DNA from: Paenibacillus sp. RUD330
GTDB taxonomy: Bacteria > Bacillota > Bacilli > Paenibacillales > Paenibacillaceae
Reading direction: 5' to 3'
Assembly (NCBI RefSeq): GCF_002243345.2
Contig: NZ_CP022655.2
Location: 2,916,501-2,980,500, forward strand
DNA length: 64,000 nt
Of this stretch, positions 16,327 to 24,355 are shown in pieces (the first letter of the stretch is position 1; the number at the start of each line of letters is the position of its first letter). The position numbers and the translations under genes are program-made. The notes below the pieces were generated by a model that was not told where the DNA came from, ran no database searches, and saw only the letters and a program-made list of their open reading frames with translations.

Positions 16327-17577
16327 ATGGGGACAAACACCGTTCAACTATCCTCAGCCGAAGCGCGCCGCTTCATGCTGGACCATCAAGGCCTGGGACC
16401 GACGCCGGAATTCGGGGGCAAGGAAGGCATCCTCTCGTTCATCTCGCGCGTCGGCTGCATCCAGTTCGATCCCCTGGACCAAGCCGGACGCAACGCCGAG
16501 CTTGTCCTGCAGTCGAGGATTCCCGGCTTCAGCCCCGCGATGCTGGAGGAGCTTCTATATGACGACAGGCTGCTGCTGGATGGCTGGGACAAGGTCATGA
16601 GCATCTACAGCAGCGGCGATTGGCCCTATTTCGCACGGGGGCGCCGGCAGGCCCATGACCGTTACGCCGATATCAAGGAGATCCGCGAGCTGCTTCCTTC
16701 CGTCCGCCAAGCTTTCCGGGATCGGGGGCCGCTGTTGTCCCGGGATTTGGAGCACAAGGAGAAGATGGACTGGGCCTGGGCTCCGGCGAGGGTGTCGAGA
16801 GCCGTTATGGAAAGCATGAATCTATGGGGCGAGCTGATCGTCCATCACAAGCAGCGCAACCAGAAAGCATATGACTTGGCTGAAAAGCATTTTCCGGAAG
16901 CCCTCCTGCAAGCGCCCGATCCGAATCCTTCCGAGCAGGAATACCAGAAATGGAGGCTGATGCGCCGGATCGGAGGCGTCGGCCTGCTGCCTAACCGCGC
17001 TTCCGATGCATGGGTAGGCACGCTCTTCATGAACACGGCCGACCGTAAGCGGGGATTTCTGGAGCTTCTGGAAGAAGGGCTGCTCGTGCAGATCGAAGCC
17101 GAAGGATTGACCGCCCCTCATTTTGTCCGCAGCGTCGACTGGGAGCGCTGGAGCTCCTCTTCGCCGGCGTCGCGCTGGTCCAGCCGACCGCCGCGGACAA
17201 GCGTGCTGGCCGCCCTCGACAATCTGCTGTGGGACCGCAGGCTGGTCAAGGAGCTGTACGGTTTTCATTATGTATGGGAAGTGTACAAGCCCGCAGCGTC
17301 AAGGCTGTACGGCTACTATGTGCTGCCTGTCCTGTGCGGCGACCGCATGGTCGCCCGTTTCGAGCCTGGCCGGATCAAGGGAAGCAAGGATCGCCGGATC
17401 ATTCTCGGGTGGTGGCCGGAGCCGGGAGTCGAATGGAATGAAGACATCCGGCACAGCGTAAGGCAAGGCTTCGCCTCCTTCCGCCGTTTTCTTGGCTGCG
17501 AGACGTTCGAGCTGTCGCCTGCCGCGCTTGCCGCCGATCCCGAGCTCAATGCGCTCGTGAACGCTCCTTTCCCATGA
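16327..17577 (+). CDS. Winged-helix DNA glycosylase, YcaQ/AlkX type (HTH_42)
   Basis: The 416-residue protein matches the HTH_42/YcaQ family of DNA glycosylases that remove bulky or crosslinked alkyl-purines. The catalytic-motif region reads GCIQFDPLDQAGRNAELVLQSR, with Gln46-Phe47-Asp48 fitting the QxD form of AlkX/YcaQ rather than the QxQ form of AlkZ. Downstream blocks (LDNLLWDRRLVKELYGFHYVWEVYKP and YYVLPVLCGDRMVARFEPGR) are family-typical. A TATAAT box at 16240-16245 may be its -10, without a good -35. The gene ends at a strong terminator shared with the convergent DinB gene. Confidence 0.85.
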   Translation: MGTNTVQLSSAEARRFMLDHQGLGPTPEFGGKEGILSFISRVGCIQFDPLDQAGRNAELVLQSRIPGFSPAMLEELLYDDRLLLDGWDKVMSIYSSGDWPYFARGRRQAHDRYADIKEIRELLPSVRQAFRDRGPLLSRDLEHKEKMDWAWAPARVSRAVMESMNLWGELIVHHKQRNQKAYDLAEKHFPEALLQAPDPNPSEQEYQKWRLMRRIGGVGLLPNRASDAWVGTLFMNTADRKRGFLELLEEGLLVQIEAEGLTAPHFVRSVDWERWSSSSPASRWSSRPPRTSVLAALDNLLWDRRLVKELYGFHYVWEVYKPAASRLYGYYVLPVLCGDRMVARFEPGRIKGSKDRRIILGWWPEPGVEWNEDIRHSVRQGFASFRRFLGCETFELSPAALAADPELNALVNAPFP

Positions 17578-17578
17578 C

Positions 17579-17618
17579 AAAAAGCCGCCGGCTGCATCTT
17601 GCGCTGCCGGCGGCTTTT
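17579..17618. terminator. Bidirectional terminator between glycosylase and DinB genes
   Basis: AAAAAGCCGCCGGC and GCCGGCGGCTTTTT form a long stem that can act on both strands. Confidence 0.9.
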
Positions 17619-17631
17619 TCAAGTCCATGGT

Positions 17632-18138
17632 TTATTCGAATGATCGGGTAGGAGACCAGGAGCCCTGGAGCTTGCGCAGAAGGATGATCTGGCCGCAGTG
17701 ATAAGCGTCATGCACGTACAAGCTTGTAAGCCAAGGCCCGGCCGGACTATCCTTGACAACATCCTTGTCGTACACCGCGTCGTCCATCGCTTCAATGATG
17801 GATCCGATTTTCGCATGGGCCTCGGCCAGACGTTTCTTCGTCGCCTCCCATGCTTCGCCTTCGGCGCCGATCGCAGCCGGCTGGAACGTATCGGTGTTGC
17901 TGACCCGCGGCTGAGCCGGATCCTCCACTCCGTTCCACTTGTTCAGGAAACGCTCTTTGTAGAAGATCAGATGGTGCGCGTTCTCGCGGATCGTATTCCC
18001 CGACTCGCCTTGCGGCCGCCAATCCGCCTGCTCCTCCGTCACGCCTTCCAGCGCCATGCCGAGCGGCGGCTGCCAGTCCTCCTTGTCGTAAGCATGCTCC
18101 CAGCCTGTCTGCAGCAACTCCGTTTTGATTCGGACCAT
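17632..18138 (-). CDS. DinB-family protein
   Basis: The 168-residue protein follows the DinB/YfiT four-helix pattern. Its three metal histidines are probably in NAHHLIFYKERF (near residue 52) and VHDAYHCGQIILL (near 142-147). Members are metal-dependent thiol transferases or uncharacterised stress proteins. A good AGGAGG-type site precedes the start. It is divergent from the CGNR regulator, and one of two identical-geometry inverted repeats lies right in front of it. Confidence 0.85.
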   Translation of the reverse strand: MVRIKTELLQTGWEHAYDKEDWQPPLGMALEGVTEEQADWRPQGESGNTIRENAHHLIFYKERFLNKWNGVEDPAQPRVSNTDTFQPAAIGAEGEAWEATKKRLAEAHAKIGSIIEAMDDAVYDKDVVKDSPAGPWLTSLYVHDAYHCGQIILLRKLQGSWSPTRSFE

Positions 18139-18167
18139 CGGTTGTCGTCCTCCTTGTAGAGATTGGG

Positions 18168-18201
18168 ATGTAACGATATAATGTCGTATAGCCGGTTACG
18201 T
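18168..18201. promoter_or_regulatory. 34-bp inverted repeat, copy 1 (candidate operator)
   Basis: ATGTAACG (18168-18175) faces GGTTACGT (18194-18201). Six of eight arm positions are symmetrical, and the internal spacing is the same as in copy 2. It lies about 30 bases upstream of the DinB gene and contains a TATAAT. Confidence 0.6.
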
Positions 18202-18235
18202 GGTGCTGACGATAGTATACCCGAAACCGCTCCCG

Positions 18236-18269
18236 ATGTAACGATCTATTTTCATTTAGAACGTTACAT
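18236..18269. promoter_or_regulatory. 34-bp inverted repeat, copy 2 (candidate operator)
   Basis: ATGTAACG (18236-18243) and CGTTACAT (18262-18269) are perfect 8-bp arms separated by 18 bases. The repeat lies just upstream of the CGNR gene. The start-to-start distance of the arms (26 bases) equals that of copy 1. Confidence 0.65.
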
Positions 18270-18296
18270 ACTGAAAGGGCATGGAGGACAAGCATC

Positions 18297-18890
18297 ATGA
18301 TCTGGGAAGATTACTTGAACAGCCAGTGGTACGACTGGAGAGGAAGCGGCGCGAGCGAGGACCGGCTCGAGCGCCCCGATTGGAGAGCTCAGTTTTTGAC
18401 CGAGCACGGCCTCGACGATCCCGGTCCGCCTTCGCCCGAGGAGCTTCAAGCGATGCGGACGCTCCGCGGCAGCCTCAGGGAGCTGACTTCGCGGATCAGC
18501 GACTCTGTCCGTGTCGAGAATGCATCTCCGTTATCCGATGCCGACTTTGCCCGCCTCAACTGCGCACTCCTCTCCAGCCCCTATACCAAAAAGCTGTCCG
18601 CCGGAAATGGAGCCCTCTCGCTCAGCGAGATTCCCTCGGAATCGGGCTGGCAGGGCATCATGGCGAAAATAGCCGGTTCCTACGCGGACTCTCTTGCCCA
18701 CGGGGAGCCGGAACGGTTCCGAATATGCGACAATCCCGACTGCCGCTGGATTTATTACGATACGACGCGCAATCGCTCGAAGCGCTATTGCGACGATAAA
18801 TGCTGCGGCAATCTGATGAAGGTCCGGCGCTTCCGCGAACGGGCCAAAACCGCTTCCACCACAAGCAGACGAAAGAAGGATGAAAAGTGA
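18297..18890 (+). CDS. CGNR zinc-finger protein (ABATE/CGNR family putative regulator)
   Basis: The 197-residue protein has the two-part layout of the family: an N-terminal ABATE-like domain (residues 1-125) and a C-terminal CGNR zinc finger, RICDNPDCRWIYYDTTRNRSKRYCDDKCCGNLMKVRRFRERA. Four cysteines are available for zinc, although the name-giving CGNR reads CGNL here. These proteins are thought to bind DNA. The start follows ATGGAGGAC by eight to ten bases. It overlaps the next gene (GTGA) and faces two inverted repeats upstream, so it is a candidate regulator of its own divergent promoter region. Confidence 0.85.
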   Translation: MIWEDYLNSQWYDWRGSGASEDRLERPDWRAQFLTEHGLDDPGPPSPEELQAMRTLRGSLRELTSRISDSVRVENASPLSDADFARLNCALLSSPYTKKLSAGNGALSLSEIPSESGWQGIMAKIAGSYADSLAHGEPERFRICDNPDCRWIYYDTTRNRSKRYCDDKCCGNLMKVRRFRERAKTASTTSRRKKDEK

Positions 18891-19363
18891 ACGCATTCAA
18901 CTTCCATGCCGAACGTCTCGACACAACCGATGCAGCCGTATCGGAGCAATTGCGCGCCTTGCAGACGGACGCCTATCGGGAAGAAGCCCGTCTGATCGGC
19001 TTCGACGGCATTCCTCAGATCGGAGAAACCCATGAAGCCCTGCTCGCCTCCCCTGCCGACTTCTACGGCTGCCGTCTCGACGGCAGGCTGGCCGGCGCCG
19101 TCGCCGTCGAGCGCGAGCCATCGGGCATCGCCACGATCGCCCGCCTTGTCGTCCATCCCGATTTTTTCAGGCGCGGATTAGGCAGCTTCCTTGTCCGCTT
19201 TGCACTGAGCCTGTACCCGGATTCCGAATACCGGGTGTCGACAGGCACGGCCAACAAACCCGCTGTGCTGCTCTATCTCCGCTTCGGTTTCGAGGAGAAC
19301 GGCCAGCTGGAGATCGTTCCAGGCGTCTGGCTCACCCGTCTCCGCAGGAGCCCTCGTCCGTAA
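18887..19363 (+). CDS. GNAT-family N-acetyltransferase
   Basis: The 158-residue protein has the GNAT acetyl-CoA-binding core: IARLVVHPDFFRRGLGSFLVRFAL near residues 85-110 (R/Q-x-x-G-x-G/A motif as RRGLGS) and a later NKPAVLLYLRFGFEENG. The substrate is unknown. It starts at a GTG that overlaps the stop of the CGNR gene by four bases, with GAAGGA upstream, so the two are translationally coupled. Confidence 0.85.
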   Translation: MNAFNFHAERLDTTDAAVSEQLRALQTDAYREEARLIGFDGIPQIGETHEALLASPADFYGCRLDGRLAGAVAVEREPSGIATIARLVVHPDFFRRGLGSFLVRFALSLYPDSEYRVSTGTANKPAVLLYLRFGFEENGQLEIVPGVWLTRLRRSPRP

Positions 19364-19392
19364 ACCTTGTTCAATCCGGCTTGTCCAAAACC

Positions 19393-19429
19393 AAAAAAAA
19401 GCATGGCACTCATGGCGCCATGCTTTTTT
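19393..19429. terminator. Bidirectional terminator after the GNAT gene
   Basis: An A8-GCATGGC ... GCCATGC-T6 hairpin between the convergent GNAT and SDR genes. Confidence 0.85.
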
Positions 19430-19435
19430 GGGGGC

Positions 19436-20224
19436 TTACAGCAGCGATTCCGCTCCATCCACATAAATATCGGTGCCCGTAACGTGGGAGGACAGATCGG
19501 ATGCCAGGTAGGTGACGAGATCCGCGACCTGGGCAGCCCTTCCCGGCTTGCCGGCGAGCGGATGGGAGCCCTCGGGATATTCCACCGGTATCGCGGCTTC
19601 CTCGGCTTCCTTGGTCTTGATCGTGCTGTCGTCGATATGGGTCTTGATCGCTCCCGGACAGACGGCGTTCACCCTGATCTTGTGAGGGGCGAGCTCAAGC
19701 GCCGCCATCTTCATGAAGGCGACCTGACCGGCTTTGGAGGAGCTGTACGCGCTCGCGCCGGTATTGTTGAAGATCCGGTTGCCGTTGATGGAGCTCGTAA
19801 TGATGATGCTGCCGCCGTTTTTCTTGAGATGCGGGATGCTGTACTTCACCGTGAGGAAGGTGCCGCGCAGATTGATGCCAAGCGTCTCGTCCCAATCGTC
19901 CACATCCAGATCCTCGATCGTCGTCCACACCCCGTTGATGCCGGCGTTTGCGAACACGACGTCGATTCGTCCGAAACGCTCGTAAACGGAACGGATTCCC
20001 GCCTCGACCGCAGCGGCGTCGCTGACGTCGGTCGCCGTCACGATGGCTTCTCCGCCTTCGCGTTGGATTTCGTCCCGGACTTTCTCGGCGTCGTCCGGAG
20101 TGCGGTCCAGAAAACCGACCTTTGCTCCATGCCGGGCAAAATCAAGCGCGGCGGCTCTCCCGATGCCGGAGCCCCCTCCTGTAACGATCGCCACTTTCCC
20201 TTCCAGCAGCCGGCTGACGGTCAT
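19436..20224 (-). CDS. SDR-family NAD(P)-dependent oxidoreductase
   Basis: The 262-residue classical short-chain dehydrogenase has the cofactor motif TGGGSGIG at residues 15-22, NAG near 91-93, the catalytic serine in IITSS near 141, and YxxxK as YSSSK near 156-160. The acidic FLDRT after the second strand suggests NAD preference. The substrate is not readable from sequence. It is a single gene ending at the terminator shared with the GNAT gene. Confidence 0.92.
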   Translation of the reverse strand: MTVSRLLEGKVAIVTGGGSGIGRAAALDFARHGAKVGFLDRTPDDAEKVRDEIQREGGEAIVTATDVSDAAAVEAGIRSVYERFGRIDVVFANAGINGVWTTIEDLDVDDWDETLGINLRGTFLTVKYSIPHLKKNGGSIIITSSINGNRIFNNTGASAYSSSKAGQVAFMKMAALELAPHKIRVNAVCPGAIKTHIDDSTIKTKEAEEAAIPVEYPEGSHPLAGKPGRAAQVADLVTYLASDLSSHVTGTDIYVDGAESLL

Positions 20225-20322
20225 CCTTCATCATCCTTTCGAGTATGTATCCTATTTTTATAGAATGGCTTTCATTCCTCTATAGAATACTTAATCATCC
20301 CGATAACGGATGAATCGCCCGA

Positions 20323-20490
20323 TCAGCGGTAGACCGGATGGGTGCGGGCCGCGCTTCCTTGCAGTTCCGGCATCACTGTCGGCGCCGCCGGAGCGTCGGA
20401 AGCCGGAGGGACGAGCAGCACGGTGCCCGCGATTCCCGCCAGCAGCAAGAAGATGACAGCAAGCAATTTCGCAAATGGCATGTCCCGCAT
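20323..20490 (-). CDS. Small membrane-anchored or secreted protein
   Basis: The 55-residue product has a basic N-terminus (MRDMPFAK), one hydrophobic stretch (LLAVIFLLLAGIAGTVLLV, about 9-27) and a Pro/Ala-rich tail. The internal ATG is preferred over the one 21 bases earlier because GAGAGG lies eight bases before it. I do not recognise a family; it could be an anchored peptide or a short signal-peptide protein. Confidence 0.55.
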   Translation of the reverse strand: MRDMPFAKLLAVIFLLLAGIAGTVLLVPPASDAPAAPTVMPELQGSAARTHPVYR

Positions 20491-20721
20491 CACAATAGCC
20501 TCTCTTCCCATACAAACAATTCACATTCACTGATTCTAACATTTCGACTTTAACAATCATTTTCCTGCATCTTTCAATCATTTTTACCATTTTAATTTTC
20601 GATACGAACAAAAGATGCCGACATCAGGGCTCCCTCTCCTTTTTCACGTGACCTCGCGATTTCTGCCGGATTCAATGCATCCTTTTCACTCTCTCCCCTT
20701 CCGCTTCTTGTGCAATAAAAA

Positions 20722-20749
20722 ACAGGCAAGCAGAGAACTGCTTGCCTGT
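20722..20749 (-). terminator. Terminator after the lactonase gene
   Basis: ACAGGCAAGCAG pairs with CTGCTTGCCTGT, followed on the minus strand by TTTTTTATTG. Confidence 0.85.
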
Positions 20750-20762
20750 CGCTTAACAACGG

Positions 20763-21827
20763 CTAAAGATGGAAAGGCATGACGCAGACCGGCTGCGAGA
20801 CTTCAAAGCTCCGGTCTGTATATTGGAGCTTGCCCGACTGGCGGTCGACACGGAAGAGAGCGATGTTGTTCGTATCTTTATTCGCAGCGAACAGCCAGTT
20901 CCCGTCCGGCGCCAGGGCGAAATGCCTTGGATGCTCTCCCTCGGTGTGGATATGCTGAATCGGCTCCAGCCGCCGGCCTTCATCCGATCCCTCATAAACG
21001 ACGATGCTGTCATGTCCCCGGTTCGAGCCGTAGACGAAGCGTCCATCCTTGGAGACGGCAATCTCGGCGCAGGTGTTCTCCCCTTCGTAGCCCTCCGGCA
21101 GCGTCGGAATATAATGGAGCTCCGTCAAGCCGCCCGTCTCCGCATCGTATTCCAGCACGCTGACCGTCGAGTCCACTTCGTTGATGACATAAGCGATGCG
21201 GCCGTTCGGATGGAACGCCAGATGGCGCGGTCCGGCTCCCGCATGGATGTCATTGTCCCGCACCGGCTTCAGAACGCCGTCTTCAATGGCATAGGTGCGG
21301 ATCAGATCAAGTCCAAGGTCCTGGACGAACACATACCGGCCATCCGGGCTGAACTGCGAGGAATGCGGATGCGGGCGGTCCTGCCGTTCTTCGTTCACGC
21401 TATGGCCCGCATGCTGCTGCTGGTCGAGCCTCGGACCGATTCTTCCGTCCGCATCCAGCTCCATCAAGCCCACCATGCCGCCATGATAGCTGACGACGAC
21501 GAGATGGCGGTTGTCCGGGGCTCTCTGGATATGGCAGGTCGGTCCATCCGTGGTGGCGGCTTCGCTCAGCCTTTTCAGAGATTTTTCCAGCGGATCGAAT
21601 CGGAACGAGACGGCTGCGCCCGTTTTGCCTCCTTGCGGCGACTTCCCCTCGGAAATGGCGTACACAAAACGGCCGGCCGGATCGACGTTCAGGAAGGTCG
21701 GATTTTTGAGGCCGTCCGCCTCCGCCAGCAGATCCAGGCTGAGCTCTTCTTCATTCCAGCGGTAGGCGTACAAGCCGCTTCCATCCGGTTCCGCATAGGA
21801 GCCGACGAATACATACAGTGGATCCAT
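20763..21827 (-). CDS. Lactonase-family beta-propeller protein (6-phosphogluconolactonase-like)
   Basis: The 354-residue protein is a seven-bladed propeller of the YkgB/Pgl lactonase family, opening with YVFVGSYAEPDGSGLYAY and carrying repeated blade segments with the PDGRYVF / KDGRFVYGSNRGHDSI pattern, HPHSSQFSPDGRYVF near 155 and AGPRHLAFHPNGRIAYV near 205. Family members hydrolyse 6-phosphogluconolactone in the pentose phosphate pathway, although some homologues act elsewhere. Its own terminator follows; no pathway neighbour is nearby. Confidence 0.88.
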   Translation of the reverse strand: MDPLYVFVGSYAEPDGSGLYAYRWNEEELSLDLLAEADGLKNPTFLNVDPAGRFVYAISEGKSPQGGKTGAAVSFRFDPLEKSLKRLSEAATTDGPTCHIQRAPDNRHLVVVSYHGGMVGLMELDADGRIGPRLDQQQHAGHSVNEERQDRPHPHSSQFSPDGRYVFVQDLGLDLIRTYAIEDGVLKPVRDNDIHAGAGPRHLAFHPNGRIAYVINEVDSTVSVLEYDAETGGLTELHYIPTLPEGYEGENTCAEIAVSKDGRFVYGSNRGHDSIVVYEGSDEGRRLEPIQHIHTEGEHPRHFALAPDGNWLFAANKDTNNIALFRVDRQSGKLQYTDRSFEVSQPVCVMPFHL

Positions 21828-21843
21828 GATTCAACCATCCTTT

Positions 21844-21908
21844 CTGTCCTTCATGTTCGATTTGTCCTTCAAGTCCTTCAGGCCATCAAGTCCATCATGT
21901 CCTTCAAG
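21844..21908. repeat. Short direct repeats of GTCCTTCA
   Basis: The gap between the ltaS stop and the lactonase start holds four exact copies of GTCCTTCA and one near copy (GTCCATCA) within about 65 bases. It looks like slippage-derived simple sequence. Confidence 0.6.
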
Positions 21909-21920
21909 CTCCTCCTGCAG

Positions 21921-23801
21921 CTACCGCTTGGGCAGAAGCTTCACATACGTATCCGACAGCCCGAGCAGCTTGATCGCATAATCATAATCGCTCCGGTACT
22001 TGGAGAAATCGCCGACCGGCTGCAGCGTCTTCAAGGAGACCGCTTTTCCGTCCTCGAATCCTTTGCCCGGGACGAACAGAATATCCTCGTTGATGAACGA
22101 GCCCGACGGCAAGTAATAACGCTCCCCGAGAATATTGCGGTCGGTATTCAGCAGGTCCCGTCCGAATGCGGTGAAGCCTTCTTGCTTCAGCGAGATCCCC
22201 ATCAGGTTGGCGACGGTCGGAAGAATGTCGAGCTGGCCTCCGACTCCTTCGACCACCTTGCCCTGCTGTCCCGGAACTCGGATGATGAGCGGAATGTTGA
22301 ACCGGGAAATCTGATTGTGATAAGGAATTCCGAGCTCCTGCCGGATGAAGTCCGGATCGTTGCTCTGCGGCTGCAGGCCGAAGTGGTCGCCGTAAATGAC
22401 GAGCGTCGTTTTATCCCATAACCGCTCGGCCTTCAGCCTGTCCACCAGCTTGCCGACGGCATCGTCCGTGTAATGGATCGCCTGCAGGTAATCGCCGAGC
22501 TGCGTGCCGGACAGGGATTCATTTTCGTCCAGAGTCTGCTTGTCCTTCGGGATTTGGAACGGAAAATGGCTCGAGGTCGTGATCAGATGGGCATAAAACG
22601 GCTTCCCTTTTCCGCTCAGCTCCGCCATTTTCTCTGCTGCGACCCGGTACAGCTCCTCATCCGATGCGCCGAAGCTGTTGAAATGGTCGTTGTTGTAGAA
22701 CGGCTTGTCGTAATACTTGTCGAAGTTGAGCGCCGGATACAGCTTGTTCCGATCCCAGAAGCCCACGCTGTTGATATGGAACGTATTCGCCTCGTAGCCT
22801 TGGCCTTGGAGAAGTCTCGGCAGGCTCGGAAGCTTGCGGTTGCCGTAGCCGGTGGACATGGCGATCGTGCCCGTCGGGTAGATGGACGTATTCGTCATGA
22901 ACTCGGCATCCGACGTGTTCCCCTGACCGATCTGCTGGAAGAAGCGAGGGAAGTAATAGCCCTCGTCCGATAGCTTGTTCAGGTTCGGGGTCAGCTCCTG
23001 GCCTTGCAGCTTCAGATGGATCGGGAAATTCTGGAACGCCTCCATCTGGATGATGACCAGATTCGTTCCTTTCGCGGCGCCGAACTGCTGAAGCGGCGCC
23101 GATTCGTCCTTGCGGTACGGATAGGAAGCCTGGAGCTCCCCGATCTCCTGGATCGTCTTGCCGATATCGCCGGACGCGATTTCCTTGTTCTCCTCGTGGA
23201 TCTTGATCGCACTGACGACCTGATAATTGAAGACGCCGACGCTTTCGGCCTGCGCCAGCTCGCTCTGGGTCGCCTCCGCATCGCGGATGAACCAGAAGCT
23301 GCCGGCGAGTCCGGCAATCGTCAGCAGAGCCGCCGCCGGCTTCCATAATCCTTTGCGTCCCTCGATCGTCCTTCGGCTCGTCCGACGCAGCATCCAAATC
23401 ACGGCAATCAGGACGACGTCCGCAAAGTAGATGTAGTCCATCGGCCGGATGGTCGCGTCCACGCTCTCGCGGATCCCGTACACCTGGTTGAGGTTTCCGA
23501 GCGCGGTATAAGTGGCCACGGAGCCGAAATGGCTGAAATACAACGTGATCGCAAACAAAACGAGAGAATAGACCAGATTGAATGCCCAGTAGGCGGGTCC
23601 TTTGCCGCGGCGCGGGGTGAGCAGCTCCAGCAGCCCCGCCAGCGCGAGCAGGGACGCAAAGTCGGCGACGACGGCGAGCGGATCCAATCCGCCGAACAGG
23701 TTGAACCGCATCCACTCCAGCTTGGCCAGCATCAGAACGAACAAATAATAGAATAGATTGCGCCCATGCGATCGGGAGCCGGCTCCAACAGCTTTCAACA
23801 T
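21921..23801 (-). CDS. ltaS: Lipoteichoic acid synthase family protein
   Basis: The 626-residue protein has about five N-terminal membrane spans (residues 1-160) and an extracellular alkaline-phosphatase-type sulfatase domain. The nucleophile threonine lies in IGQGNTSDAEF, with metal-site blocks NLVIIQMEAFQNF and LVIYGDHFG further on. LtaS polymerises glycerol phosphate from phosphatidylglycerol onto a glycolipid; related enzymes prime the chain (LtaP/YvgJ), so the exact role is open. ATG 23801 is chosen because GAAGG lies seven bases upstream; the longer frame lacks this. Confidence 0.9.
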   Translation of the reverse strand: MLKAVGAGSRSHGRNLFYYLFVLMLAKLEWMRFNLFGGLDPLAVVADFASLLALAGLLELLTPRRGKGPAYWAFNLVYSLVLFAITLYFSHFGSVATYTALGNLNQVYGIRESVDATIRPMDYIYFADVVLIAVIWMLRRTSRRTIEGRKGLWKPAAALLTIAGLAGSFWFIRDAEATQSELAQAESVGVFNYQVVSAIKIHEENKEIASGDIGKTIQEIGELQASYPYRKDESAPLQQFGAAKGTNLVIIQMEAFQNFPIHLKLQGQELTPNLNKLSDEGYYFPRFFQQIGQGNTSDAEFMTNTSIYPTGTIAMSTGYGNRKLPSLPRLLQGQGYEANTFHINSVGFWDRNKLYPALNFDKYYDKPFYNNDHFNSFGASDEELYRVAAEKMAELSGKGKPFYAHLITTSSHFPFQIPKDKQTLDENESLSGTQLGDYLQAIHYTDDAVGKLVDRLKAERLWDKTTLVIYGDHFGLQPQSNDPDFIRQELGIPYHNQISRFNIPLIIRVPGQQGKVVEGVGGQLDILPTVANLMGISLKQEGFTAFGRDLLNTDRNILGERYYLPSGSFINEDILFVPGKGFEDGKAVSLKTLQPVGDFSKYRSDYDYAIKLLGLSDTYVKLLPKR

Positions 23802-23951
23802 CTCGTATCCTTCTTCCTGGTGGCGTACTGCCATTTTTCACCGTATCAGTATATCACAACGCAGGATTGCTGCGCATGAACGGACGCCTGGCTCTGGAAG
23901 GAGGCCGCGCTTTCCTGCCTCTGCCTGAATACCATCCGTCAAGCCAAAAAC

Positions 23952-23976
23952 AAAAACCGCCCGAATGGCGGTTTTT
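23952..23976. terminator. Terminator after the HNH gene
   Basis: AAAAACCGCC (23952-23961) pairs perfectly with GGCGGTTTTT (23967-23976). It lies downstream of the HNH gene and upstream of ltaS. Confidence 0.85.
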
Positions 23977-23996
23977 GTCTTTTCGGCATGCCTGGA

Positions 23997-24311
23997 TCAA
24001 TGCTTATTGCGGACGCGGGCTGATTTGCGGAGCTTGGGCATGGAGGATGGAGGCTGCTTGCGGATGTAACGGATGAAAACGGCGATGGCTTCGTCCGCCC
24101 GCAGAGCTTCGATTGTCGTCAGCTCCCGCTGCACGAGATCCGCATTGGTGTAGAGCGCGTGGATCTGGCGGTGGCAGGGAGGGCAGAGAAGAGCCGTGCC
24201 TTTAAACGTCCCTCCCTGCTCCCGCGGCGTAAGATGATGCTCGGTCAAGCCGACTCCGGATCTCCCGCACAGCTCGCAGCGGCCCTGCGCCGTCCCGGTC
24301 TCCATTGGCAT
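23997..24311 (-). CDS. HNH nuclease-fold protein (YisB-like)
   Basis: The 104-residue protein has an HNH core with a zinc site: CELCG near residue 12, TEHHLTP near 24, and LLCPPCHRQIHALY near 41-55 (C-x2-C ... H-H ... C-x2-CH-x3-H). Such proteins are metal-dependent nucleases, but small chromosomal YisB-like members have no known target. AAGGAG lies 11-12 bases before the ATG. It is closely downstream of the PBP gene and may be co-transcribed with it; there is no phage context. Confidence 0.8.
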   Translation of the reverse strand: MPMETGTAQGRCELCGRSGVGLTEHHLTPREQGGTFKGTALLCPPCHRQIHALYTNADLVQRELTTIEALRADEAIAVFIRYIRKQPPSSMPKLRKSARVRNKH

Positions 24312-24355
24312 GGTGTGTCAAGCTCCTTCATGGACATTTCCATCAGCTTGCCCGA

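Noticed and set aside
16060-16347. 95-codon minus-strand frame upstream of the aminotransferase remnant
   Set aside because: It shows no aminotransferase motifs and no binding site, and it overlaps the start and upstream region of the glycosylase gene.
23997-24311. HNH protein as a sign of a prophage or homing element
   Set aside because: No integrase, terminase, attachment sites or intron structure are nearby; small HNH proteins of this kind are ordinary chromosomal genes.
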